Notes under the pieces: generated by a model
Seen by the model: only the letters and a program-made list of their open reading frames with translations
Databases searched by the model: none
Told to the model about the DNA's origin: nothing
Shown here: in pieces, positions 8,316 to 16,785 of the stretch
Layout of the letters: each line of letters begins with the position of its first letter
Numbering within the stretch: the stretch's first letter is position 1
Assembly (NCBI RefSeq): GCF_019457915.1
Contig: NZ_JAHZSS010000030.1
Coordinates: 1-37,764, forward strand
From: Neiella holothuriorum
GTDB lineage: Bacteria > Pseudomonadota > Gammaproteobacteria > Enterobacterales > Neiellaceae
Direction: 5' to 3'
Length of the DNA stretch: 37,764 bases
Position numbers and translations under genes: made by a program

Positions 8316-8762
8316 TTATGACTTCTTACTTAACCACCGATCGAGATTGTTAGCAAATTCACGCCGTTCAGTTTGCGAAATTGCTGGCGGCCCACCTGTG
8401 GCCACGCCCGAGGCACGCATGGTATCCATAAAGTCACGAATGTTCAGGCGAGCCTTAATCGTTGACTCAGAATACATTTCGCCACGCGGGTTGAGTACTT
8501 GAACCTTGTTCTCTATCAGCTCTGCCGCCAGAGGAATGTCACCGCTAATGACTAAGTCGCCGGCGGCGGCTCGTTGCACGATTTCATGATCCGCCACGTC
8601 AAAGCCTGCGGGCACTTGTAACAACTTAACCCACTTGTTAGCCGGCACTCGCATGGCATGATTAGCAACTAACGTAACTTGAGTGTGAGTACGCTCTGCA
8701 GCCCGAAACAACACTTCTTTTATGACATTGGGGCAAGCATCAGCGTCAACCCAGATATTCAT
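8316..8762 (-). CDS. yaiI: YaiI/YqxD family protein (DUF188)
   Basis: A 148-residue protein that matches the E. coli YaiI pattern closely: N-terminal [46 protein letters not shown] and the C-terminal [17 protein letters not shown]. The acidic clusters resemble PIN/NYN-like nuclease folds, but the function of DUF188 is not established. The ribosome-binding site AGGA is 6 bases before ATG. It is the first gene of a leftward group yaiI-HAD-csdAE and divergent from the HAD gene at 8889. Confidence 0.93.
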   Translation of the reverse strand: MNIWVDADACPNVIKEVLFRAAERTHTQVTLVANHAMRVPANKWVKLLQVPAGFDVADHEIVQRAAAGDLVISGDIPLAAELIENKVQVLNPRGEMYSESTIKARLNIRDFMDTMRASGVATGGPPAISQTERREFANNLDRWLSKKS

Positions 8763-8888
8763 CTAATTTCCTTAACTTCCAATATATATTTATTCGAATG
8801 TCGACTAAATGTCAGTTTATACCCTTGCCTTCAACAGTAAACTCGATAGTCTAAAGGTTGTTCAATTCTGTAGCCGAGAAGTTTGCTC

Positions 8889-9581
8889 ATGCATTTAGTT
8901 ATGTTCGACGTTGATGGCACCCTGACTGAATCGTATCAATACGATCAAGCTTGCTATGGTGCCACCATGAAACACATTACCGGGCTTGATGTAGACACCG
9001 ACTGGAACAATTACACGCACGTCACCGACTCCGCCGTAACACTCGAAATCCTACAACAGCACAACTTACCTTCCAACATGGCCACTGAAGCCGAATGCCA
9101 CTTTGCCATTCGGCTACGCACCATGCACGCCAATCAACCGGGTCAGTTTGCCCCAATCAAAGGCGCACCACGCATGTTACAGCAATTAAAACAGGCTGAT
9201 GTGGGTTTGGCGATTGCAACCGGCTGTTGGCGCGACAGCGCGCTAATCAAACTGAAAAATAGCGGAGTGGCCGTTGATGGCATTCCGATGGCAACCGCAT
9301 CCGATGCGCTAACCCGCCAAGATATTATGCGCACAGCCGAAGAACGTGCCGCACAATGTTACGGCATAAATCAGTTTGACAGTGTTATTTATATTGGTGA
9401 CGGTACTTGGGATGTGCGCAGTTCACGCGAGCTAGGTTGGCACTTTGTTGGTGTTGGTGCTGATATTGATAACTTGCGTTCGCTTGGCGTCTATCACACG
9501 TTGAGAGATTATTCTGAGCCAGAAAAACTTTGGCAAATTCTGGCCGAATTTGGCATTCAACATCAAGGTATGCTGGCCTAA
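8889..9581 (+). CDS. HAD-superfamily phosphatase (phosphoglycolate phosphatase-like)
   Basis: Motif I FDVDGTLTES contains both catalytic Asp residues (Asp 7 and Asp 9 from the ATG at 8889). The helical cap follows, then IATGCWRDSA (motif II region), a Lys-containing segment and the motif IV sequence YIGDGTWDVRSS. Length of about 230 residues fits the C1-capped Gph/PGMB group. I start at 8889, with GAGAAG 7 bases upstream, rather than at the TTG at 8883. The stop codon overlaps the stop codon of yjjV from the other strand by 4 bases. The substrate cannot be read from the sequence. Confidence 0.85.
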   Translation: MHLVMFDVDGTLTESYQYDQACYGATMKHITGLDVDTDWNNYTHVTDSAVTLEILQQHNLPSNMATEAECHFAIRLRTMHANQPGQFAPIKGAPRMLQQLKQADVGLAIATGCWRDSALIKLKNSGVAVDGIPMATASDALTRQDIMRTAEERAAQCYGINQFDSVIYIGDGTWDVRSSRELGWHFVGVGADIDNLRSLGVYHTLRDYSEPEKLWQILAEFGIQHQGMLA

Positions 9582-10393
9582 CGCCGAGCGTCACCGAACA
9601 AATCGATGCCGTTCTGCCACAGTTGCGTGGCGATTTCATCGGCAGACTCCTTTCGCAATAGCACCAGAGACTCCAGTACGTGAGGCAAATGCTCAGGCGA
9701 GTTACGTTGCCCTTGGCGGCCGCTCAATGGCATGTCAGGCGCATCGGTTTCAAGCAATAACGAGTGCAATGGTAAAGCAGAAACCGCCTGCCTTGTTTTC
9801 GTTGCTCGCGCATAAGTAATGGTGCCACCAATCCCCAGTTTCATTCCCAACTTGATGTAGCTTTGCGCCAGCTCAACGCTGCCAGAAAATGCATGAATCA
9901 CCCCGCGCACGCCAGCATATCGTTTCAAAAGCTGCTGTAACTCGTTGTGGGCTTTACGCACGTGCAATATCACCGGCAAATCAAAGGCAAGCGCCAATTC
10001 GAATTGCTCACTGAGCAATCGGATCTGTTTGCTCATTAATTCAGGCGCAACAAAGGCGTCCAAACCGCATTCACCAATGGCAACCTGCGCAGAATGATTG
10101 CTCTCTAGTTCAGCTTGAAGCAAGGCAATGTCGCTAAGCTGATGCTCTCGAATCCAATAAGGGTGCAACCCAAGCGCACAATCGAGCTGTAACGATGCCG
10201 ACGTCATGTCATGGCACATACCCAGCAACGGCCTAAATGACGAAGCGGTTACCGCTGGGATCAACATCCGCTCAATGCCAGCTTGCTGACAACGCGCCAG
10301 TACTGCCGGACGGTCGTCATCAAACGCATCAAAATCTAAGTGGCAATGGCTATCGAATAAGCCTGAATATTGAATGCCTTGCTGCTCAATCAT
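9578..10393 (-). CDS. yjjV: TatD-family metal-dependent hydrolase YjjV
   Basis: A 271-residue TIM-barrel metallohydrolase of the TatD family. Metal-binding motifs are DSHCHLD at the N-terminus, GECGLD (mid), VILHVRKAHNE, VIHAFSGS and LLETDAPDMPL. The specific pattern GIGGTITYARATKTR followed by LLLETDAPDMPLSGRQGQRN closely resembles E. coli YjjV rather than TatD or YcfH. Members are putative deoxyribonucleases or deacylases acting in the cytosol. The tail overlaps the HAD gene by 4 bases (shared CTAA). It is divergent from the GNAT gene. Confidence 0.92.
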   Translation of the reverse strand: MIEQQGIQYSGLFDSHCHLDFDAFDDDRPAVLARCQQAGIERMLIPAVTASSFRPLLGMCHDMTSASLQLDCALGLHPYWIREHQLSDIALLQAELESNHSAQVAIGECGLDAFVAPELMSKQIRLLSEQFELALAFDLPVILHVRKAHNELQQLLKRYAGVRGVIHAFSGSVELAQSYIKLGMKLGIGGTITYARATKTRQAVSALPLHSLLLETDAPDMPLSGRQGQRNSPEHLPHVLESLVLLRKESADEIATQLWQNGIDLFGDARR

Positions 10394-10468
10394 GATGTTT
10401 CATTGGATTCACTTGATTCATAACCTTATTACGCGCAAAATGTGCGCGGTATCACAGGAGTTTGTTGT

Positions 10469-10933
10469 ATGAGAATTGTCAGAGCCGATCTCAGTCATAT
10501 TGATGATTTAGGCGAACTGTTTGACAAATATAGACAATTTTATGGCCAGCATGGTGATCTCTCAACCGCTAAACGGTTTATTCGCGATCGCTTATGGAAC
10601 GAAGAATCTGTGATATTCCTAGTGATGAGCGGCTCTAATCAACCTGCCGGCTTTGCTCAACTTTATCCGACTTATTCTTCAGTTTCGATGCGCCGTGTAT
10701 GGATCTTAAACGATGTGTTTATCGATCCAGCTTATCGAGCATCAGGTTATGCCAAAGCACTATTGGACCGCGTGGTTGAGTTCGGTGTCGAAAACAACGC
10801 ATTGGCTCTGAAACTGGCCATTGCGGCCGACAATGATGCTGGCAAAAGTTTATACGAAAGCTGTGGTTTTACCCGTACAACTCAATTCGATCACTTCACC
10901 TTGCGATTAGACAAAGGCAAACTCGGCAAGTAA
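10469..10933 (+). CDS. GNAT family N-acetyltransferase
   Basis: A 154-residue single-domain acetyltransferase. The start at 10469 has GGAG 8 bases upstream; a GTG at 10442 would add nine residues without a ribosome-binding site. The acetyl-CoA loop region is VFIDPAYRASGYAKALLDRVVEFG, and the typical final motif is DNDAGKSLYESCGF. The segment GFAQLYPTYSSVSM-RVWILNDVFV-type is seen in many small marine GNATs. The acceptor substrate is unknown. No neighbouring gene hints at a role. Confidence 0.85.
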   Translation: MRIVRADLSHIDDLGELFDKYRQFYGQHGDLSTAKRFIRDRLWNEESVIFLVMSGSNQPAGFAQLYPTYSSVSMRRVWILNDVFIDPAYRASGYAKALLDRVVEFGVENNALALKLAIAADNDAGKSLYESCGFTRTTQFDHFTLRLDKGKLGK

Positions 10934-11003
10934 GCCTGTGCGCTGACTGATCGTTAGTCATGACGTCGCCAGTTTTAAATCCTGACAACGCCATTGGCCT
11001 TCA

Positions 11004-11117
11004 TTAAGGTTTGGTGTCCCGCACCAGCCGCACCCAATTATTAATAGCGATGTAATCTGAGGCCATTTTCGAAGCCTGCTCATAGTCTGCCGGATCGCCG
11101 ACTTTAGGGTCGCTGCG
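11004..11117 (-). pseudogene. Out-of-frame C-terminal remnant of the DUF1566 gene
   Basis: Read in a second frame, this stretch encodes RSDPKVGDPADYEQASKM and ends INNWVRLVRDTKP before a stop at 11004-11006. VRLVRD is the usual DUF1566 ending. The transition lies at about 11112-11120. Restoring one extra CGCAG unit there would give the family sequence HGAGAQRSDPK in one frame, so loss of a 5-base repeat by slippage is the simplest explanation. Confidence 0.7.
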
Positions 11118-12231
11118 CGCCCGCTCCATGCCAATCAAAATACTCGGTCGCTTTAGAATTTTTCTTACTCCAAGCCTGGGCGAACGAAATATAATTTGCA
11201 GTCCATTTAAAATCGCCTTGCGTGGTACTGGTCCAGAAATAATAAGAATTATTTTCCGAATCGAAGTCTCTGAGGCTGGTATTGAAGAACGAGGTGTTTA
11301 TTGCCGGAAAACTTGTTTTGTCATAATCAACCAAGCTCTGCAGTTCTTTGGTATTCGGTAGCCGCCAATCATCGTAGCCAGCCAGATCGGCCTTGTCGGC
11401 ATATGCCAGCGCTTCAACCCAGTTCATGCGTTTGCCGCTGTCATTTTTAGCCCACATCAATCCGGTAGAGCGATCGGTCACAGTGTCATTGCCGTTGTCG
11501 ACATAATCCATGTCGTACAGGCTGGTTGTCCCTCGCACAGCACGAACATAACAGCCCGGCACAAACATACGATCACTGGGTTTAATCACTGTTCCATCAA
11601 AAAACAGGCCGGTTTCATAGGCCTTGATATGGCCATCTGCAAAGTTAAAACCAAATCCCCCTTGTAGCCCTCCGTGCTTGCTGAACGATTGAATATCATT
11701 TTTGACATACAAGGTGCTCGACCAAAACTGGCCGGCAAAGGCTAAGCGCGGATCGTATTGAAATTCGAACACATTGAAATCAAGGTAAGGCTGGCGTTGC
11801 CCTGATTCACCAGGCTTAATCAGTTGGCCATCAAAATGGGCGATGGAATACAGCTCTTTGATGGTCGGAACTCGCCAGTCAGAATAGCCACCCAATGTCA
11901 TGCGACTCACATGTTCATGCGTCTTTTTCAGGTTGCGGCGTTTAAGAACATGGGCTTTTTGCCACATTAACCCAGTGTTCAAATCACTGATGGTACCGTC
12001 GCCGTTATCTCGATAACGGAGCGGATTGCCCTGCTGCGACGCATCTTGACCTTGATAAAGAACATCATCAGAGGCCAGTAACACCTTACCTTGGGTATCA
12101 TACCGATGGGATTGGCCAGTATCGGGGAAAATAGAGCCTTGATTCGCCGAAACCGCACTAACCGACAGGCTACCAGCAAGTACGCAGCCTATTAACATTG
12201 AAGTTCGGATCAATATATTCAGACTGCTCAA
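11104..12231 (-). CDS. Secreted DUF1566 (Lcl-like) protein, C-terminus broken by a frame change
   Basis: Two DUF1566 repeats are visible: DNGDGTISDLNTGLMWQ ... GGYSDWRVPTIKELYS and DNGNDTVTDRSTGLMW ... GYDDWRLPNTKELQS, each with the Trp-rich WSST or WTST strand. The start is best taken as TTG at 12231, which has GAGGGG 6 bases upstream and gives a signal peptide ending SVSAVSA. The family is found in Lcl adhesins and surface or exported proteins; the function here is unknown. The frame ends early at 11104, inside HGAGAQR, which is conserved shortly before the C-terminus. The expected continuation (SDPKVGDPADY ... VRLVRD) is present in another frame at 11004-11117, so the gene carries a frame break or a sequence error. 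Confidence 0.8.
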   Translation of the reverse strand: MSSLNILIRTSMLIGCVLAGSLSVSAVSANQGSIFPDTGQSHRYDTQGKVLLASDDVLYQGQDASQQGNPLRYRDNGDGTISDLNTGLMWQKAHVLKRRNLKKTHEHVSRMTLGGYSDWRVPTIKELYSIAHFDGQLIKPGESGQRQPYLDFNVFEFQYDPRLAFAGQFWSSTLYVKNDIQSFSKHGGLQGGFGFNFADGHIKAYETGLFFDGTVIKPSDRMFVPGCYVRAVRGTTSLYDMDYVDNGNDTVTDRSTGLMWAKNDSGKRMNWVEALAYADKADLAGYDDWRLPNTKELQSLVDYDKTSFPAINTSFFNTSLRDFDSENNSYYFWTSTTQGDFKWTANYISFAQAWSKKNSKATEYFDWHGAGAQRP

Positions 12232-12469
12232 TAGAGTCCCCTCGTAATAGCTAGAAATTCGATGGCGCTGAGGGTACAGGCAATCCAACGTAGTACAAAC
12301 CAACTTCGTCTGCCGCCCTGTTTAGCCAATCTAGTGTGCTAATTTATTGTCTGTTATACAAGGCGTTAGCCTTCTTTCTACCCCCGATAGTTAACGGACT
12401 AACCGCAACCGATTGAGTTCGGTAATGGCTGTTCTGCCATGGCTGTTCAGCAAGCAATCATCAACAGAG

Positions 12470-12499
12470 AAAAAGCCCATGCACTTGCATGAGCTTTTT
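12470..12499 (-). terminator. Intrinsic terminator after the hupE-like gene
   Basis: AAAAAGC (12470-12476) pairs with GCTTTTT (12493-12499), with an inner CATGC/GCATG stem and one mismatch. Read on the minus strand it ends in a T-run, about 47 bases past the hupE-like stop codon. The A/T symmetry could let it work in both directions. Confidence 0.75.
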
Positions 12500-12545
12500 A
12501 ATTGTTTTGCTATCGATGATGGATTGGTCCGTGTCGTCAGCGGTG

Positions 12546-13337
12546 CTATAAAAACACCCGCTCAACAAACCAAAATAGGCCAACCAGACCAATCACCGCT
12601 GATGCTGGAATTTGGATCCAGTGTCGATACCAGGCTTTTTTCCGAATCAAATAGGTAGCCAAAAACGCTAGTAAAATTACGCTTATTTGACCGAATTCAA
12701 CGCCAATATTAAACGCCAATAGCGCGGGAACTAAGTCATCTTTAGGCAGGCCATAATCGTTAAGAACCGCCGCAAAGCCCAGTCCATGGAGTAGCCCAAA
12801 ACTAAACACAACGGCAGGCCGCCACTTGGATGTTTGCTTAAACAGGCAATTCTCAATGGCAATCCAAACAATCGATAAGGCAATTAACGGCTCAACGATA
12901 CTGCCCGACGCGGCAACAATGCCCAGCGATGCCAACCCCAAGGTAATTGAATGGGCCAAGGTAAAAGCGGTGATTTGCCAGAGCAAGGATGCCAATAACA
13001 AGCTGGAGAAGAACAAACCCAGCACAAACAAAATATGGTCTAAGCCTTTCGGAATAATGTGCTCAAAGCCGGCGGTCACGTACAGTTGAAAGGTTTCAAG
13101 TGGCGACATGGATGCCAATTTACGGAGCCGTTTGCGCTTCAACGCAGCTTGATATTCCTGATCGATTTGCCCTTCCTGCAGCTGCATCTCGCCCAATTCG
13201 ATATCGAGAATAATATCTTCATCCTGCGGATGAGCATTGGCGAGACTGGGCAATAAACACAGCAGTAGCAGTGGTAACCGCAACCAATTTAGAAAGAAAA
13301 GAGGCCTGAAAACAGGCCTCATTAACGGTAGGGTCAT
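12546..13337 (-). CDS. HupE/UreJ-like membrane protein
   Basis: An integral membrane protein of the HupE/UreJ family 2 type. An N-terminal signal segment (LLLLCLLPSLANA) is followed by a short soluble region (HPQDEDIILDIELGE), then the family motif GFEHIIPKGLDHILFVLGLFF, a His-containing AFTLAHSITLGLA helix, and VVFSFGLLHGLGFA. About six to seven membrane helices are present. Some HupE/UreJ relatives transport Ni2+ or Co2+; these HAH/GxDHILF variants are mostly uncharacterised. The start is uncertain: ATGs at 13358, 13337 and 13322 are all in frame and none has a clear ribosome-binding site. An intrinsic terminator (13291-13320) lies within the first codons. It follows the M3 peptidase gene on the same strand. 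Confidence 0.8.
   Translation of the reverse strand: MTLPLMRPVFRPLFFLNWLRLPLLLLCLLPSLANAHPQDEDIILDIELGEMQLQEGQIDQEYQAALKRKRLRKLASMSPLETFQLYVTAGFEHIIPKGLDHILFVLGLFFSSLLLASLLWQITAFTLAHSITLGLASLGIVAASGSIVEPLIALSIVWIAIENCLFKQTSKWRPAVVFSFGLLHGLGFAAVLNDYGLPKDDLVPALLAFNIGVEFGQISVILLAFLATYLIRKKAWYRHWIQIPASAVIGLVGLFWFVERVFL
13291..13320 (-). terminator. Intrinsic terminator between the M3 peptidase and hupE-like genes, inside the hupE start region
   Basis: On the minus strand, GAGGCCTG - TTTT - CAGGCCTC forms a perfect 8-bp stem followed by TTTTCTTTCT. It begins 22 bases after the peptidase stop codon, so it is a natural peptidase terminator, yet it is also read as codons for RPVFRPLFF at the beginning of the hupE-like frame. 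Confidence 0.85.
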
Positions 13338-13341
13338 GGTG

Positions 13342-15573
13342 TTAGTCTGCGCTGCCATCTAGACCGCGGACTTTCAGCAATGCCTCGATTTGTGGTTCAC
13401 GACCACGGAACTTCTTATACAAGGTCATTGCATCTTCGGTAGAGCCTTTCTCATAAATATGAGTGCGAAGCTTCTGCGCTAGTTCGGGATCAAACACGTT
13501 GCCAGTTTCTTTAAAGGCGGCAAAGCCATCTGAGTCGAGTACCGCAGAGTGAACATAGCTGTAGTAACCCGCCGCGTAACCACCAGCAAAGATGTGCGAG
13601 AAATAGGTTGAACGATAGCGCGGAGCAATTTCGTTAATTAACCCAATTTTCGCCATCGAGGCTTTTTCAAACTCGCCAGCATCTTGCAGCTCGTCTTCCG
13701 CCGTCAGCGTATGCCAGTCCATATCAAGCAACGAAGCGGCAAGATATTCAGTATTAGCAAAGCCCTGATTGAACTTAGACGCTTTCAATAACTTACCAAT
13801 CAATGCATCGGGAATCGGCTCGCCGGTCTCATAATGAGTGGCAAATGTTTTCAAAATGGCAGGCTCAGCAGCCCAGTGCTCTAAAATCTGAGCAGGGAAC
13901 TCAGTAAAGTCACGAGGGCCGGATGTGCCCGACATGCTGCCATAGGTCACGTTGGTCAATAGACCATGCAATGCATGGCCAAATTCATGGAACAAAGTGG
14001 TTACGTTCTCAAAGCTCAACAAGGCTGGCGCATCGCCAACAGGCCCAGGGAAGTTACACACGTTTACCACCACTGGACGTTCAACCCCATCAAGGTTCGA
14101 CTGCCCCTTAAAGCTGCTCATCCAAGCGCCGCCGCGTTTGTTTGAACGGGTGAAATAATCGCCGATGAAAATCCCCAAGTGACTGCCATCTTTGTCTTTC
14201 ACTTCCCAAACGCGCGCATCTGGGTGGTAAGTATCAATGTCGTGGAGTTCAACAAAAGTTAGGCCCCACAGTTTATTTGAGGTATCAAACACACCCTTGA
14301 GTACGTTATCCAACGACAGGTATGGTTTGAGGCTGGCTTCATCTAAGTCGTACTTTTCTTTACGGACTTTCTCGGCATATTGCCACCAATCCCAAGCCGC
14401 CACTTCAAATTCATGGCCTTCGGCATTGACCACCGCTTGCATGTCAGCAACTTCACGCTTAGCGCGCTCTAGCGCCGGCTTCCACAGTTGCATCAGCAGA
14501 TCGTAGACACCCTCAGGGGTGTTCACCATGCGTTCTTCAAGCACGAAGTGCGCATGGGTTTCATACCCCATAACCTTGGCGCGTTCAGCGCGTAACTTGG
14601 CAATTTGGGCGGCCACGGTTTTGTTGTCGAATTCGTTGTTATTGTCGCCACGCATCACGTAGGACTTGTAAAGCTGCTCTCGCAAATCGCGACGGCTAGA
14701 TTCGGTTAAAAACGGGTACATGCTTGAGCGATGTGGGGTAAAGACATATTTGTCTTTGTATTTTGCTTTGTCTTCGTCAGTTTCCGCAGCATCCATTTTC
14801 TGTTGTGCAGTGCTGGCAGCGGCTTGAATCACCCCGTCAGACAAACCATCTAAATCGGACTTATCTAAAATCAGCTCAAACCCATTGGTTTCAGCTAATA
14901 AATTCTGGCCGTACTGAGTCGTCAACTGGGAAAGCTCTGAATTAATTTCAGTGATTTTTGCTTTCTGTTCTTCGGTCATTAGTGCGCCGCTGCGAACAAA
15001 ATCCTTGCGCGTATCTTCTAGAAACTTAAGCTGCTCAGCATTTAAGCCAAGACCGTCACGCGCTTGATAAACCGCTTCAATACGCTCGAATAAACCATCG
15101 TTGAGATTGATTTTGTCGTAATGAGCAGAAAGGATGGGGCTGAGTTCTCGCTGCAGTTTTTGTAATTCTGGGTTGGTATTAGAGCCAGCAAGGTTGAAGA
15201 ACACTCGCTGAACTTTGACTAACAAGTCACCGGTGCGCTCCAATTCTTCAATCGTATTGGCAAAGGTCGGTGCGGCTTCATTATTTACAATCGCATCAAT
15301 TTCCGCCAAGTGATCCTTCATGCCCTTCTCAAAGGCAGGCATGTAATGTTCATCTTTAATTTTATTGAAAGGCGGAACTTGAAAAGGTGTGTCGTACTCT
15401 GCGAAGAATGGGTTGCTAACTTCAGCCACAGCTTCATTTTTGACGTGCTCTGCTGCCACTTCAGCTTCTGCTGAGGTTTGTTGACTAGCGGGCTCTTTAG
15501 TACAAGCGGTAAGGGCTAAAGCCACCGATAAGGCAATGATTGATTTGCCGAGGTGCGAAGCAGGTAAGTTCAT
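13342..15573 (-). CDS. M3 family peptidyl-dipeptidase (Dcp-like) lipoprotein
   Basis: A zinc metallopeptidase of 743 residues, anchored as a lipoprotein: the signal peptide ends in the lipobox LTAC (Cys 24). The zinc motif HEFGH is at residues 529-533, with the third ligand Glu in the downstream EFPAQILEHW. The C-terminal substrate-binding segment GGYAAGYYSYVHSAVLDSD is typical of Dcp/oligopeptidase A-type M3 enzymes, and the Dcp branch is favoured by overall length and the lipoprotein form. It would remove dipeptides from small peptides in the periplasm. The ribosome-binding site AAGGA sits just before ATG. It is followed by a terminator and the hupE-like gene. Confidence 0.92.
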   Translation of the reverse strand: MNLPASHLGKSIIALSVALALTACTKEPASQQTSAEAEVAAEHVKNEAVAEVSNPFFAEYDTPFQVPPFNKIKDEHYMPAFEKGMKDHLAEIDAIVNNEAAPTFANTIEELERTGDLLVKVQRVFFNLAGSNTNPELQKLQRELSPILSAHYDKINLNDGLFERIEAVYQARDGLGLNAEQLKFLEDTRKDFVRSGALMTEEQKAKITEINSELSQLTTQYGQNLLAETNGFELILDKSDLDGLSDGVIQAAASTAQQKMDAAETDEDKAKYKDKYVFTPHRSSMYPFLTESSRRDLREQLYKSYVMRGDNNNEFDNKTVAAQIAKLRAERAKVMGYETHAHFVLEERMVNTPEGVYDLLMQLWKPALERAKREVADMQAVVNAEGHEFEVAAWDWWQYAEKVRKEKYDLDEASLKPYLSLDNVLKGVFDTSNKLWGLTFVELHDIDTYHPDARVWEVKDKDGSHLGIFIGDYFTRSNKRGGAWMSSFKGQSNLDGVERPVVVNVCNFPGPVGDAPALLSFENVTTLFHEFGHALHGLLTNVTYGSMSGTSGPRDFTEFPAQILEHWAAEPAILKTFATHYETGEPIPDALIGKLLKASKFNQGFANTEYLAASLLDMDWHTLTAEDELQDAGEFEKASMAKIGLINEIAPRYRSTYFSHIFAGGYAAGYYSYVHSAVLDSDGFAAFKETGNVFDPELAQKLRTHIYEKGSTEDAMTLYKKFRGREPQIEALLKVRGLDGSAD

Positions 15574-15879
15574 TTCCTTCTGTCTCCTGATTTATATATG
15601 TCGATAGTTCAGTAATCGTTGTTGAAATTTTGTAATTATTGTTGGTTATCAAGCCGACTATACATTAGTTAAATTTTTAAAAGCAAAGGGATGGGAACAG
15701 CAACGTGCAACTCGCTGGCAGGGGATATTTCCAGATAATTGTCAGGGGCTAATTTCGCGGTGTGGCACTAACTTAATAGATAATCAAGCGGGCATGACTT
15801 TAGCCGCGGTCATGCAAGCATGGGGATACTGTTTTATGAGCCTAATAGGAATAATACGAGAGAAACTAAATGGGGCGCC
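15574..15879. other. Intergenic region without a detected gene
   Basis: About 300 bases upstream of the M3 peptidase gene and downstream of the tRNA-Leu terminator. I see no ORF with a ribosome-binding site and no RNA gene. It should hold the peptidase promoter; the AT-rich part (15600-15690) is the likeliest place. A 7-bp inverted repeat GCATGAC/GTCATGC lies near 15793-15815 with no assignable role. Confidence 0.5.
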
Positions 15880-15916
15880 AAAAGCAAAAAGCCCCGCTCA
15901 TTTCTGAGCAGGGCTT
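15880..15916 (-). terminator. Intrinsic terminator of tRNA-Leu
   Basis: A 12-bp stem (15889-15900 with 15905-15916, one G-T pair) has a GAAA-type loop. On the minus strand it is followed by TTTTTGCTTTT. It begins only 8 bases after the tRNA 3' end. Confidence 0.9.
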
Positions 15917-15923
15917 CGGAATA

Positions 15924-16010
15924 TGGTACCAGAGGGCGGACTTGAACCGCCACGCCCGTGAAGGCAACGGATTTTGAATCCGTCATGTCTACCAATTTCA
16001 TCACTCTGGC
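15924..16010 (-). tRNA. tRNA-Leu (anticodon CAA)
   Basis: On the minus strand a complete 87-base class II tRNA is visible: acceptor GCCAGAG pairing with CTCTGGT (a G-U at the first pair), D-loop with AAATTGGTAGAC, anticodon stem ACGGA/TCCGT with loop TTCAAAA (anticodon CAA, reading UUG), long variable arm, T-arm GGCGG-TTCAAGT-CCGCC, discriminator A and encoded CCA. The long variable arm and A73 are the leucine identity pattern. Confidence 0.96.
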
Positions 16011-16038
16011 ATGATTGTTTCGACATTGAATTTCAACG

Positions 16039-16089
16039 CCACCTCAATCAAGGTGGGCGCCATTATATCGTTAAGTTTCGAGCTGACAA
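16039..16089 (-). promoter_or_regulatory. Strong promoter and leader hairpin of tRNA-Leu
   Basis: On the minus strand, TTGTCA (16084-16089, 5 of 6) and a perfect TATAAT (16062-16067) are 16 bases apart. The bases after the -10 (GGCGCCC) form a GC-rich discriminator, the feature that makes stable-RNA promoters sensitive to ppGpp. The transcript starts near 16055 with a hairpin CCACCT/AGGTGG (16039-16056), about 30 bases before the tRNA 5' end. Confidence 0.75.
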
Positions 16090-16294
16090 GCCCCTAACTA
16101 AAAAAAATGTCGGTTCGGTTACAGCTACCTCGTTGAGTGCTTATTTGTTATGCAAATCCGACAGGATTTTGGTTGTTTAAGCACGTGTACCTTAACAGAA
16201 TGCTTAACAAGGTCTCGTCCTCGGCCACTGGCAGCTACATCGGTCGATTAATGCTTGCTACAATGCGATTTTTATTAAGCCATTGAAGACTCAC

Positions 16295-16780
16295 ATGCGC
16301 CCTACGTACCCACCTGCCACTTTTGTTCGTCGCTTTGCTGCCATTGTTTACGATAGTTTGTTAGCCGCCTCGATTTGGGTCAGTGCGCATATTATTGGCT
16401 TTATCATCGTGGCCATTAGCGCGCAGTTCGGTTGGCCAGATTTGACGAGCCATAATGGCGATATTGGCTCTTACTTAATGAGCCAAGCGTGGTATTCGCT
16501 CTACTTGATTAGCGCCGTGGCCATATTTTTCATGTGGTTCTGGACCCACGGCGGCCAAACCCTCGGCATGAAGGCTTGGCGGCTACGTATTCAAAATGAC
16601 GACGGCACACCGATTCACCCGCGCCAGGCTGTGGTGCGTGTTTGCTTTGCGCTTGGTGGCTTAGGGAATTTGTTGATGCTGGTGGATTGGAAAAACAAAA
16701 AGGCGCTGCACGACCGCCTTTCTGATTCCGTTGTGGTGACTTTGCCAAAGGGCGAGAACCGCCCTTTACCCCGCCACTAA
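16295..16780 (+). CDS. RDD family membrane protein
   Basis: A small inner-membrane protein of about 161 residues. It begins with the RDD signature R-RFAAIVYDSLL, which carries the Arg and Asp residues of the family name, has three hydrophobic helices, and ends with DWKNKKALHDRLSDSVVV, the standard RDD C-terminal motif. The ATG at 16295 is preferred to a TTG at 16283; neither has a strong ribosome-binding site. The function of most RDD proteins is unknown. It ends 6 bases from the lptG stop codon, so the two genes converge tightly. Confidence 0.88.
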   Translation: MRPTYPPATFVRRFAAIVYDSLLAASIWVSAHIIGFIIVAISAQFGWPDLTSHNGDIGSYLMSQAWYSLYLISAVAIFFMWFWTHGGQTLGMKAWRLRIQNDDGTPIHPRQAVVRVCFALGGLGNLLMLVDWKNKKALHDRLSDSVVVTLPKGENRPLPRH

Positions 16781-16785
16781 ACGAT

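Noticed and set aside
10394-10430. A 10-codon leader-like ORF upstream of yjjV
   Set aside because: A short frame with an AAGG site overlaps the yjjV start, but there is no regulatory structure or codon bias to support a leader peptide.
12425-12449. Near-tandem ATGGCTGTTC repeat
   Set aside because: Only two imperfect copies; no role can be suggested.
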